From the NCBI GenBank assembly GCA_035499415.1, contig DATJYV010000156.1, positions 1-5,514 on the forward strand: 5,514 nt of DNA, in the 5' to 3' direction. A program made the position numbers and the translations under genes. The DNA comes from DATJYV01 sp035499415. GTDB taxonomy: Bacteria > Bacteroidota > Ignavibacteria > UBA10030. The notes under the pieces were generated by a model, which was not told where the DNA came from, ran no database searches, and was given only the letters and a program-made list of their open reading frames with translations. Positions 1 to 5,368 of the stretch are shown here, piece by piece (position 1 is the first letter of the stretch; each line of letters begins with the position of its first letter).

Positions 1-989
1 ACGGCGAGAACGATCGGAAAGACGAGCATGAGGCTGATGTAGCTCGTGATCTGCTGGGCCTCCTGTTCCGTCGTCACGGGCGAACCGGCTGTCACAAAAA
101 TCGCTGCATAGAGCAGATAGCCGAGGACGAAGTACACCACGGAGAGCAGCAGGTAGTCGGGGGAAAAGAAGTTCGACCCCGTTTTCAACGCGATCCCCAT
201 TGAAATCGTCCCCCAGATGAGCATCTGGAGAATACCCAGTCCGCTCAGGCCGAGAATTTTCCCGACCATCAAATCCCGTGCGGAACAGGAAGAGAGAAGC
301 ACTTCCATCACGCGGTTCGACTTTTCTTCCAGCACGCTCCGGATCAGAAGCTGGCCGGAGGTCATGACCAGGAAGAAGAGCATCATGATGACGATGTACG
401 CGCTGAAGAATGTTTCCAGGAACCCCGATTCCTTCTCCTCACCCTTGCCGTTGACCTTTACGGACTTGACATCGACGCTTGCGAGCAGCTTCTTGATCTT
501 GTCCGGATCCAAACCCTGTCCCCGCAATCGTCCCTCGACGATCACCTCCTCGATGGTCCGCGAAAATCGCTCCTGGATCCGGACGTTTCCGACGTTTTGC
601 GCCCGATAAACAACTTTCCCGCTGTCGAAGACTGAGGCGGGGATTTCGAAGTACCCCTCCAGCTTATCCGAAGCCAGGAGCTGTGTCGCCTGCCGCCGTT
701 CCTCATCAATCCCTTCCCCGTCCTTCTTGAGATCTTTGAGAATATAGTTCGACACGCCCCCCTTGAGCTTGAATTTCTCGTCAACCCTTTTGTTCAGCTC
801 GTCGAATAGTTTCCCGGTCTCGTCGATAATTCCGACGGTGAGCGGTTTTTCATCTTCCTTCGACGCCAGGAATCCGGGGAGAACACCGAACACGACCATG
901 ATAAGGGGCAGCAGGACGAGCGAAATGAGAAACGCCTTCGACCGGACTTTCTCGACAAACTCCCACCGCGCGATTTGCCGAAATTTCAT
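1..989 (-). CDS. ABC-2 type exporter permease, NatB/YhaP-like (partial, C-terminus outside window)
   Basis: This is the membrane subunit of an ABC-2 exporter. I translated it from the minus strand as about 330 residues without a stop before the window edge; complete relatives are usually about 400-450 residues. It starts MKFRQIARWEFVEKVRSKAF. A first membrane helix lies at about 19-41, followed by a charged, presumably extracytoplasmic domain at about 43-190, then helices near 197-216, 245-268, 279-301 and 316 onward. Between helices 2 and 3 sits the hallmark cytoplasmic stretch VLEEKSNRVMEVLLSS (219-234) followed by LMVGKILG (240-247), typical of the NatB/YhaP (ABC2_membrane_3) group. Its ATG overlaps the TGA of the upstream ATPase gene (ATGA), and a GGAGGAA ribosome site lies 7 nt before it, so the two subunits are almost certainly co-made. 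NatB-type proteins can export Na+ or other small solutes, but the substrate cannot be read from the sequence. Confidence 0.92.
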   Translation of the reverse strand, partial: MKFRQIARWEFVEKVRSKAFLISLVLLPLIMVVFGVLPGFLASKEDEKPLTVGIIDETGKLFDELNKRVDEKFKLKGGVSNYILKDLKKDGEGIDEERRQATQLLASDKLEGYFEIPASVFDSGKVVYRAQNVGNVRIQERFSRTIEEVIVEGRLRGQGLDPDKIKKLLASVDVKSVKVNGKGEEKESGFLETFFSAYIVIMMLFFLVMTSGQLLIRSVLEEKSNRVMEVLLSSCSARDLMVGKILGLSGLGILQMLIWGTISMGIALKTGSNFFSPDYLLLSVVYFVLGYLLYAAIFVTAGSPVTTEQEAQQITSYISLMLVFPIVLA

Positions 990-2149
990 TGCGCCGTTCC
1001 TCCGCCGGTTGTGGCTCGTTCCAGCAGCACGGCGCTCCGCGTCTTCATGAAGCGGAACACCGATATCGCGGTCGCGGCAAGGAAGATGCCCGGAAGAGTC
1101 CAATTTGGCTCCGGCTGTATGAACTCTCTCATCGCGACGACGACCGTCGCGACGAACATCGCTCCGGCAGAAAGCATGGCTCGAATGATCCGTTTGTCGC
1201 CGATCAACGAAGGCCGAAGCGCGACCGCGGGTGCCGGCATCATTTCGGGTGCCGGTTCATCCTGGACGCCGACGACCGACACAAATATCGAGTTGAGCGA
1301 CGGCTCCACGATCTCGAATTTTCTCAGCGCGAGTTTTCCGTCCAGCTTTGCGAGCAGCTCGCGGCTCTTCGACATGTCCGTCAGCTCAATCTCGGCATAA
1401 TTCTGATAGACATCCGCCTTGCGGACGATCGGGAGAGACTTCAGAAAGGCGCCTTCGCCCTCGTATTCCAGCCGGATGGAATTCGTGCCGTATTTCTTCT
1501 TCACGGCGCTGATGGCGCCGCCGAGGACGACCTTCCCCTTGTTGATCAGACAAATGTTGTCGCACATCTTCTCAACCTGTTCCATCTGATGGGTCGAGAA
1601 GATGATCGCCGTGTTGTCCTTGCGTATCTCCAGAAGAATGTCCTTGAGGAGGATTTGATTCACCGGGTCGAGGCCGGAGAAGGGCTCGTCGAGAACCAGA
1701 AGCTGCGGCGTGTGGATGAGGGCTATGATGAGCTGAATCTTCTGCTGGTTGCCCTTCGAGAGTTCTTCAATCCGCCTGCTCCCCGCATCGGCGAGATTAA
1801 ATCGTTCCAGCCAGCGATAGACGAGGGGTTTCGCCGTAACAGCGCTCAGCCCCTTCAGCGCTGCAAAATACAGGATCGTGTTCATGATCCTGCTCTTCCG
1901 GTACAAACCTCTTTCTTCCGGCAGATAGCCGATGCTGTTCCATAATTGCGGCGTGAACGGCTTTCCGTCGAACAGGATGCTGCCCCCGTCCGGTTCGATG
2001 ATGTTCAGCACTGTTCGGATCGTCGTCGTTTTGCCCGCCCCGTTCGGGCCAAGAAGGCCGAACAGCTCCCCCCGTTGAACTTCCAGCGAGACGTCGTCGA
2101 CGGCGGTCACGCTGTCGAATTCTTTGCGCAGGTTCGAAACTTTGAGCAT
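986..2149 (-). CDS. ABC transporter ATP-binding protein, NatA-like, with C-terminal two-helix membrane extension
   Basis: This 387-residue protein is the ATPase subunit that should power the permease encoded next to it. All nucleotide-binding motifs are visible: Walker A GPNGAGKTT (34-42), signature LSKGNQQK (130-137), Walker B LLVLDEP (150-156), D-loop SGLD (158-161) and switch histidine H187 in STHQ. The Q-loop region reads GYLPEERGLY (74-83), a form I associate with the NatA/YhaQ group. Residues about 215-294 form the usual accessory C-terminal domain, ending in PSLNSIFVSVVG, where relatives of about 300 residues normally stop. Here a further 93 residues follow: a Pro/Ala/Glu-rich linker (about 295-315), two hydrophobic segments (about 324-340 and 352-368) and a polar tail ending GGGTAQ. 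The TGA overlaps the permease ATG. No clear Shine-Dalgarno precedes the ATG at 2149, but the MLKVSNLRKEF start fits the family. The exported substrate is unknown. Confidence 0.95.
   Translation of the reverse strand: MLKVSNLRKEFDSVTAVDDVSLEVQRGELFGLLGPNGAGKTTTIRTVLNIIEPDGGSILFDGKPFTPQLWNSIGYLPEERGLYRKSRIMNTILYFAALKGLSAVTAKPLVYRWLERFNLADAGSRRIEELSKGNQQKIQLIIALIHTPQLLVLDEPFSGLDPVNQILLKDILLEIRKDNTAIIFSTHQMEQVEKMCDNICLINKGKVVLGGAISAVKKKYGTNSIRLEYEGEGAFLKSLPIVRKADVYQNYAEIELTDMSKSRELLAKLDGKLALRKFEIVEPSLNSIFVSVVGVQDEPAPEMMPAPAVALRPSLIGDKRIIRAMLSAGAMFVATVVVAMREFIQPEPNWTLPGIFLAATAISVFRFMKTRSAVLLERATTGGGTAQ
997..1003 (-). promoter_or_regulatory. Ribosome binding site of the ABC permease
   Basis: The minus strand reads GGAGGAA, then 7 nt, then the permease ATG at 989. 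The site lies inside the last codons of the ATPase gene. It is the strongest Shine-Dalgarno match in the window and supports the chosen start and independent reloading of ribosomes at the ATGA junction. Confidence 0.75.
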
Positions 2150-2177
2150 GGAGAATTGGAACTAGGTAGTCTGATTT

Positions 2178-2207
2178 GGCAGTTATGAGTTTAATGCCTC
2201 ATAAGCC
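2178..2207 (-). promoter_or_regulatory. Possible leader hairpin upstream of the ABC ATPase gene
   Basis: TTATGAG (2183-2189) and CTCATAA (2198-2204) are perfect inverted repeats around an 8-nt loop. The stem can be extended by GGC (2178-2180) pairing with GCC (2205-2207) across a 2-nt bulge. It lies about 30-60 nt before the ATPase start, in what should be its 5' leader. It could be a regulatory or stabilising structure, or chance. I see no known riboswitch pattern. Confidence 0.35.
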
Positions 2208-2272
2208 TTGCTAATTTAGGGACATGTTTGTCGGAAAGACACTTAGAGTGTGCTCAGGAGATACCGTTGCCC

Positions 2273-2416
2273 GCCGAAATTTCGGCTGGAGGGGGGAATG
2301 ACCTCCCGTGCGTTAAATTCCGCTGCAAGTGCAGACTCTCTCATACTTGAATTCACATTCCGCAGCGGAATTTCGGCATGCGAATGGATGTATTCATAGG
2401 TGCGTTAAATTTCGGC
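2273..2416. repeat. Cluster of related short palindromic motifs (AATTTCGGC / GTGCGTTAAATT)
   Basis: Several related words recur. GCCGAAATTTCGGC at 2273-2286 is a perfect 14-nt palindrome. AATTTCGGC occurs at 2278, 2369 and 2408. GTGCGTTAAATT occurs at 2308-2319 and again at 2400-2411. AAATTCCGCTGC (2315-2326) has an exact 12-nt inverted copy at 2362-2373, which itself overlaps the odd palindrome ATTCCGCAGCGGAAT (2357-2371). The AATTTCGGC and GTGCGTTAAATT words recur in the same order with an offset of about 91-92 nt, but the sequence between them is not obviously conserved. This looks like diverged copies of a small intergenic repeat; its identity is unknown to me. Confidence 0.6.
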
Positions 2417-2421
2417 GCCGG

Positions 2422-2465
2422 TTTCTCTTTGTGGCACTTTCTCTTTGCACAAAGAGAAAGTGCCA
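2422..2465. repeat. Perfect 34-nt inverted repeat with an extra upstream arm copy (possible terminator or RNA switch-like hairpin)
   Basis: TGGCACTTTCTCTTTG (2432-2447) and CAAAGAGAAAGTGCCA (2450-2465) are exact 16-nt inverted arms separated by two bases. The inner word TTTCTCTTTG is also present once more as a direct repeat at 2422-2431, so the right arm could pair with either of two left arms. The structure starts about 100 nt beyond the asnS stop. On the minus strand no T-run follows it, so it is not a standard intrinsic terminator, although a strong stem there could still protect or end the asnS transcript. It may also be a mobile repeat. Confidence 0.7.
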
Positions 2466-2567
2466 AGGCGATGCAGCTACCTCTGAATATTGAACTCTGC
2501 TTCCGCATCTCCTTACACTAAGAAAGTCTTAAGCACAGTTGAATCCCACCTGTTCCTCACCGAACTA

Positions 2568-3863
2568 CTACGGCGTCAGCCGGTAAATCATTCGCGGGAA
2601 CGGGTTGGTCTCGCGAATATGGTCGAGGCCGCAGACCCATGAGACCGTGCGCTCGATTCCGAGGCCGAAGCCGGCGTGCGGCACGCTCCCATACCGGCGC
2701 AGGTCGAGGTACCATTCAAACGCCTGCTGTGGAAGATTGTGCTCGCGGATCCGCTCCAGCAAAGTATCCAGGTTGTCTTCCCGCTGACTTCCGCCGATGA
2801 TCTCTCCGTACCCTTCGGGAGCGAGAACATCCACCGCCAGCGCGACCTTCGGATTCGCAGGGTCGCGTTTCATGTAAAACGCCTTGATTGCCGCCGGATA
2901 CCGGTGAACCATCACGGGTCGGTCGAACTCTTCAGAAATGACCGTCTCGTCCGGCGCGCCAAAGTCATTTCCCCACTCAAAAGCCGACCCCTTCTTCTTT
3001 AGTATATCCACCGCTTCGTCGTATGAAATCCGGGGAAGAGGTTTTCGGACATTTTCGAGGAATTTGGTGTTTCGCTCGAGGGTCTTGAGCTCCTGCGAGC
3101 ACTTGCTCAGCACGTCCTGGACGACATATTCAAGAAATTCCTCCGCCAAATCCATGTCGTCGTTGAGGTCGTTGAATGCCACTTCCGGCTCGACCATCCA
3201 GAACTCGGTCAGATGTCGGCGCGTTTTGGATTTTTCCGCCCTGAAGGTGGGGCCGAAGCAGTAGACTTTTCCGAACGCCATCGCCGACGCTTCCGCATAG
3301 AGCTGCCCCGATTGCGTCAGGTACGCCTTGCCGAGGTCGAAGTAGTCGGTCTCGAAGAGCGTCGTCGTTCCTTCGACGGCGTTGGGCGTCAGGATCGGCG
3401 AATCGACGAGCGTGAATCCGCGTCCGTCAAAAAAATCGCGGATCGCTTTGATGATGCGATGTCGGATCCGGAGGATGGCGTGCTGACGCGACGACCGGAG
3501 CCAGAGATGCCGCCGGTCGGCCAGGAATTCGATGCCGTGTTCTTTGGGGGTGATGGGATAGTCGCGGGCGATCGAGAGAACATCCACGTTTGCAACGTCC
3601 AGCTCGAACCCGCCCGGCGCCCGCTCATCCTTCCGCACCTTCCCGCTCATCGCGAAGGACGATTCCTGCGTCAGCGTGTCAAAGGTCGCAAAGACACGTT
3701 CCGGGACTTTCCCCTGCACCATGACACCCTGGATGACTCCGGTGCCATCTCTCAGGAGAAGAAATCGAATCTTTCCGCTCGACCGCTTGTTGTAAAGCCA
3801 TCCCCGCAGTTCAACGTCTTGACCGGCATGCCGTTCGAGGTCTTCGATGTAGACGCGCGTCAT
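2568..3863 (-). CDS. asnS: Asparaginyl-tRNA synthetase (AsnRS)
   Basis: This cytoplasmic class IIb enzyme charges tRNA-Asn with asparagine using ATP. From the ATG at 3863 it is 431 residues, normal for the compact bacterial/Thermus-like AsnRS. An N-terminal OB-fold anticodon-binding domain contains VELRGWLYNKRSSGKIRFLL (about 17-36). The catalytic core shows motif 1 around RIRHRIIKAIRDFF (132-145) with PILTPNAVEGTT (156-167), the substrate segment YLTQSGQLYAE (181-191), motif 2 FRAEKSKTRRHLTEFWMVEPE (split as FRAE 207-210 and RRHLTEFWMVEPE 215-227), and motif 3 GFGLGIERTVSWVCG (398-412) with its invariant arginine R405. APEGYGEIIGGSQR (348-361) is the conserved Asp/Asn-class loop. The TRRHLTEFW form and overall pattern fit AsnRS better than AspRS. 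An in-frame TTG at 3899 would add 12 residues but falls inside the predicted promoter, so I reject it. GAGGG lies unusually close to the ATG. Confidence 0.96.
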   Translation of the reverse strand: MTRVYIEDLERHAGQDVELRGWLYNKRSSGKIRFLLLRDGTGVIQGVMVQGKVPERVFATFDTLTQESSFAMSGKVRKDERAPGGFELDVANVDVLSIARDYPITPKEHGIEFLADRRHLWLRSSRQHAILRIRHRIIKAIRDFFDGRGFTLVDSPILTPNAVEGTTTLFETDYFDLGKAYLTQSGQLYAEASAMAFGKVYCFGPTFRAEKSKTRRHLTEFWMVEPEVAFNDLNDDMDLAEEFLEYVVQDVLSKCSQELKTLERNTKFLENVRKPLPRISYDEAVDILKKKGSAFEWGNDFGAPDETVISEEFDRPVMVHRYPAAIKAFYMKRDPANPKVALAVDVLAPEGYGEIIGGSQREDNLDTLLERIREHNLPQQAFEWYLDLRRYGSVPHAGFGLGIERTVSWVCGLDHIRETNPFPRMIYRLTP

Positions 3864-3889
3864 TCCCTCATTTTCGGAAATATCATGAA

Positions 3890-3918
3890 AATATAGCAAA
3901 GGAAAAGAACATCTTCAA
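3890..3918 (-). promoter_or_regulatory. Sigma70-like promoter of asnS
   Basis: The minus strand reads TTGAAG (3918-3913), a 17-nt spacer, then TATATT (3895-3890). Four of six and five of six bases match the sigma70 consensus at ideal spacing. Initiation would be near 3883, giving a leader of about 20 nt before the ATG at 3863. The site lies between the small membrane protein gene and asnS, so asnS can be transcribed independently of the folate/kinase operon. If the organism is a Bacteroidota member with the divergent -7/-33 promoter type, this match would be less meaningful. Confidence 0.6.
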
Positions 3919-3950
3919 TAAAACTTGGGGCGTTTCATGGGAGATTTAAT

Positions 3951-4178
3951 TCACGAATCGCGTTTGGATGTATCGTCATCGAGTTCTGTAAACTTCGCAT
4001 CCTTGACATCCCGGTATGTGACGTTCGCCTTCGGCTTCGCCGCATCGTCCGGATTTGGCTCCTGCTGTGACTTCGGCACACGGCCGCGGGTTGCGTTTCG
4101 AAAAATCCAGACAATGAACGAAATGGCAATCACCCACAACGCCAGCCGCACAAGAGCCGCGAAAAGCTCGATAATCAT
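3951..4178 (-). CDS. Small single-pass membrane protein, unknown function
   Basis: This 75-residue protein has an N-terminal hydrophobic helix (about 8-26, LVRLALWVIAISFIVWIF) followed by basic residues (R27, R31, R33, K36), so the C-terminal tail should be cytoplasmic. A polar, proline-containing linker leads to a compact tail YRDVKDAKFTELDDD (55-69). The pattern of one helix plus an acidic aromatic-containing tail resembles small membrane proteins seen in Bacteroidota/Chlorobiota (possibly of the DUF4834 type), but I cannot assign a family with confidence. It is probably real: its ATG overlaps the kinase TGA (ATGA), and its composition is typical of a membrane anchor. It would be the last gene of the folB-folK-kinase operon. 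Its Shine-Dalgarno is weak, suggesting translation depends on the kinase gene. Another reading frame of this stretch is also open but has no such protein-like structure. Confidence 0.75.
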   Translation of the reverse strand: MIIELFAALVRLALWVIAISFIVWIFRNATRGRVPKSQQEPNPDDAAKPKANVTYRDVKDAKFTELDDDTSKRDS

Positions 4179-4828
4179 TTCCGGGAAACAGGATTGTAAT
4201 ACTCGACCGGCGCTTTGTTCGGCCTGAATATCTGCTCCACCAGGTCATTAAAGTCCTGCTTGTTGCGGACGAAGTCGATTTCGGACGACTTCACGATGAG
4301 CAGCGGCGCGGATTTATAGCGAAAGAAAAAGTAGTTGTACGCCTCGTTCAGCTCTTGAATGTACTCCTCCGACATCTTTTCTTCCATCTTCCTTCCCCGG
4401 AGCTTGATGTTTTCCATCAATCGCTCGACGTTGGATTGAAGGTAGATGACAAGGTCCGGCTGAGGGATGCTCTTTTCGATCGTGGTGAGAAGACTCTCGT
4501 AGAGCTTCAGCTCCTCGTCCTGAAGCGTGAGATAGGCGAAGATCTTGTCTTTTTCGAAAATGTAATCGGAGACGAGATGCGATTGAAACAGGTCGACCTG
4601 GAAGAGCTCCTGTTGCTGGCGGTAGCGGCTGAGGAGAAAGAAGATCTGGGTCTGGAAGGCGTAGTGATCCGGGTCCTCGTAAAATTTTGGAAGGAAGGGG
4701 TTCTCTTCGAACTGCTCGAGGACCAATCGTGCGCCCATCTTTTCTGAGAGCATCCGGGCGAGGGTGGTCTTCCCGGCGCCGATCACCCCTTCAATCGCGA
4801 TGTACCGGATGTCCGCGGGGAACGGCAT
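4175..4828 (-). CDS. Deoxynucleoside kinase (dAK/dGK-type)
   Basis: This 217-residue cytoplasmic kinase phosphorylates deoxynucleosides at the 5' position as the first salvage step. The P-loop GVIGAGKTT is at 14-22, right after the first strand YIAIEG. The substrate side shows LEQFEENPFLPKFYED (37-52), in which the E and NPFL residues are typical of the family, then FQTQIFFLLSRYRQQ (58-72) and SDYIFEKDKIFA (87-98) at the position of the usual DRS/ERS region. The LID segment LRGRKMEE (143-150) carries R144 and R146, expected to contact ATP phosphates. The length matches bacterial dAK/dGK enzymes, and lack of thymidine-kinase-specific features makes a purine deoxynucleoside the better guess, but specificity is inferred. 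Its ATG immediately follows the folK TGA, with AAGGTG 6 nt upstream as ribosome site; its TGA overlaps the next gene. Confidence 0.92.
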   Translation of the reverse strand: MPFPADIRYIAIEGVIGAGKTTLARMLSEKMGARLVLEQFEENPFLPKFYEDPDHYAFQTQIFFLLSRYRQQQELFQVDLFQSHLVSDYIFEKDKIFAYLTLQDEELKLYESLLTTIEKSIPQPDLVIYLQSNVERLMENIKLRGRKMEEKMSEEYIQELNEAYNYFFFRYKSAPLLIVKSSEIDFVRNKQDFNDLVEQIFRPNKAPVEYYNPVSRK

Positions 4829-4842
4829 TCAAGGCACCTTGA
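4829..4842 (-). promoter_or_regulatory. Ribosome site of the kinase gene inside a small inverted repeat
   Basis: The minus strand TCAAGGTGCCTTGA ends at the base just before the kinase ATG. It contains the Shine-Dalgarno AAGGTG (4840-4835) and the folK stop codon TGA (4831-4829). TCAAGG and CCTTGA are perfect inverted arms around two bases. A short stem could hide the ribosome site until ribosomes finishing folK open it, which would couple the two genes. The stem is short, so the regulatory role is speculative, but the ribosome site itself is credible. Confidence 0.5.
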
Positions 4843-5368
4843 CGGCCGTGGTCGAATGAAGCCGCAGGGCCGTCTTTCGAACGGCGCTCGTGTCCGGACA
4901 CGCCGCCAGCAGTTGACGGATCGTGAGCATCCGAACGGGGTCGACGAAATCGGGGGCGATCTCGGCCAGCGGTTCGAGCACAAACCTTCTGCGCGCCACT
5001 TCCGCATGCGGAATCTCAAGACCGCTCGTCTTCAAAATCCTGCCGCCGAAGTAGAGGATATCCAGGTCGATTTCACGCGGACCCCAGCGGGTCGAACTCA
5101 CGCGTCCGATTTTTGATTCGATCGCCTTCATCGTTTCGTACAAGTGATGGGGAGATACCGGCATCGCCAATCCGACCACCATGTTGAGAAATTCGCGCTG
5201 TTCTTTCACACCAACCGGCTCAGTTTCATAGACCGACGAGCAGGGGCCGATACGGGTCTCTTCCAGGGCGCCGAGCTCCGCGACCGCCCGGTCCAGGAAC
5301 TCAAGGCGGTCACCGCGATTTGAACCGAGGCCGACGTAAACCCTGGTCAACTCTCCCTGCGCGCTCAT
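4829..5368 (-). CDS. folK: 2-amino-4-hydroxy-6-hydroxymethyldihydropteridine diphosphokinase (HPPK)
   Basis: FolK transfers pyrophosphate from ATP to 6-hydroxymethyl-7,8-dihydropterin, making the substrate for dihydropteroate synthase in folate synthesis. The 179-residue sequence shows the family landmarks in order: VYVGLGSNRGDR (10-21), SSVYETEPVG (44-53), EFLNMVVG (59-66), the signature RWGPREIDLDILYFG (94-108) with the two metal-binding aspartates D101 and D103, and LEIPHAEVARRRFVLEPLAE (117-136). The length is slightly above the usual 160-170 because of a short C-terminal tail of low similarity (about 158-179). The ATG at 5368 overlaps the folB TGA (ATGA), and a G-rich run about 7 nt upstream can serve as ribosome site. 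The seven residues before the first beta strand are acceptable, so this start is favoured by the overlap. Confidence 0.96.
   Translation of the reverse strand: MSAQGELTRVYVGLGSNRGDRLEFLDRAVAELGALEETRIGPCSSVYETEPVGVKEQREFLNMVVGLAMPVSPHHLYETMKAIESKIGRVSSTRWGPREIDLDILYFGGRILKTSGLEIPHAEVARRRFVLEPLAEIAPDFVDPVRMLTIRQLLAACPDTSAVRKTALRLHSTTAVKVP

Larger units (their letters stand above)
2150..2567. other. 418-nt intergenic region with repeats, no gene
   Basis: This is the only long non-coding stretch in the window, between the end of asnS and the start of the ABC ATPase gene. It is noticeably more A+T-rich than the flanking genes. I see no convincing protein-coding frame on either strand and no tRNA-like cloverleaf. 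It should contain the asnS terminator and the promoter of the transporter genes. I found no hairpin followed by a T-run and no convincing -35/-10 pair on the minus strand. The repeats in it are listed separately. It could be a decayed intergenic repeat cluster or an unannotated small RNA locus, and the sequence alone does not decide. Confidence 0.7.

Noticed and set aside
217..609. A 130-codon plus-strand open frame opposite the ABC permease
   Set aside because: The minus-strand permease frame runs uninterrupted through this stretch with the family hallmark VLEEKSNRVMEV; the plus-strand product is Ser/Arg-rich filler.
1897..1930. The ATPase Q-loop has PEER rather than an obvious glutamine
   Set aside because: GYLPEERGLY is a form I associate with the NatA/YhaQ group, so it is not evidence of inactivation.
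989..1945. A 318-codon open frame on the plus strand opposite the ABC ATPase gene
   Set aside because: It is antisense to a protein with all ABC motifs intact. Its translation is rich in Arg, Asp and His with no domain, as expected from codon bias of the real gene.
2422..2465. Repeats considered as a CRISPR array or toxin-antitoxin operator
   Set aside because: There are no regularly spaced direct repeats with unique spacers, no cas genes and no toxin-antitoxin pair nearby.
2432..2465. Inverted repeat as an ordinary intrinsic terminator of asnS
   Set aside because: The stem is strong, but neither strand shows a T-run after it and it lies about 100 nt past the stop, so I list it as a repeat with possible terminator function only.
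2470..2520. A short plus-strand frame starting ATGCAGCTACCT in the intergenic region
   Set aside because: It encodes only 16 residues with no ribosome site and no recognisable peptide character.
3213..3896. A 227-codon open frame on the plus strand opposite asnS
   Set aside because: It mirrors a fully convincing AsnRS. Its product is low-complexity and Arg-rich with no recognisable motif.
3976..4248. A 90-codon alternative minus-strand frame overlapping the small membrane protein gene
   Set aside because: It overlaps the kinase C-terminus in another frame and has no structural pattern, whereas the 3951-4178 frame has a clear membrane helix and ATGA coupling.
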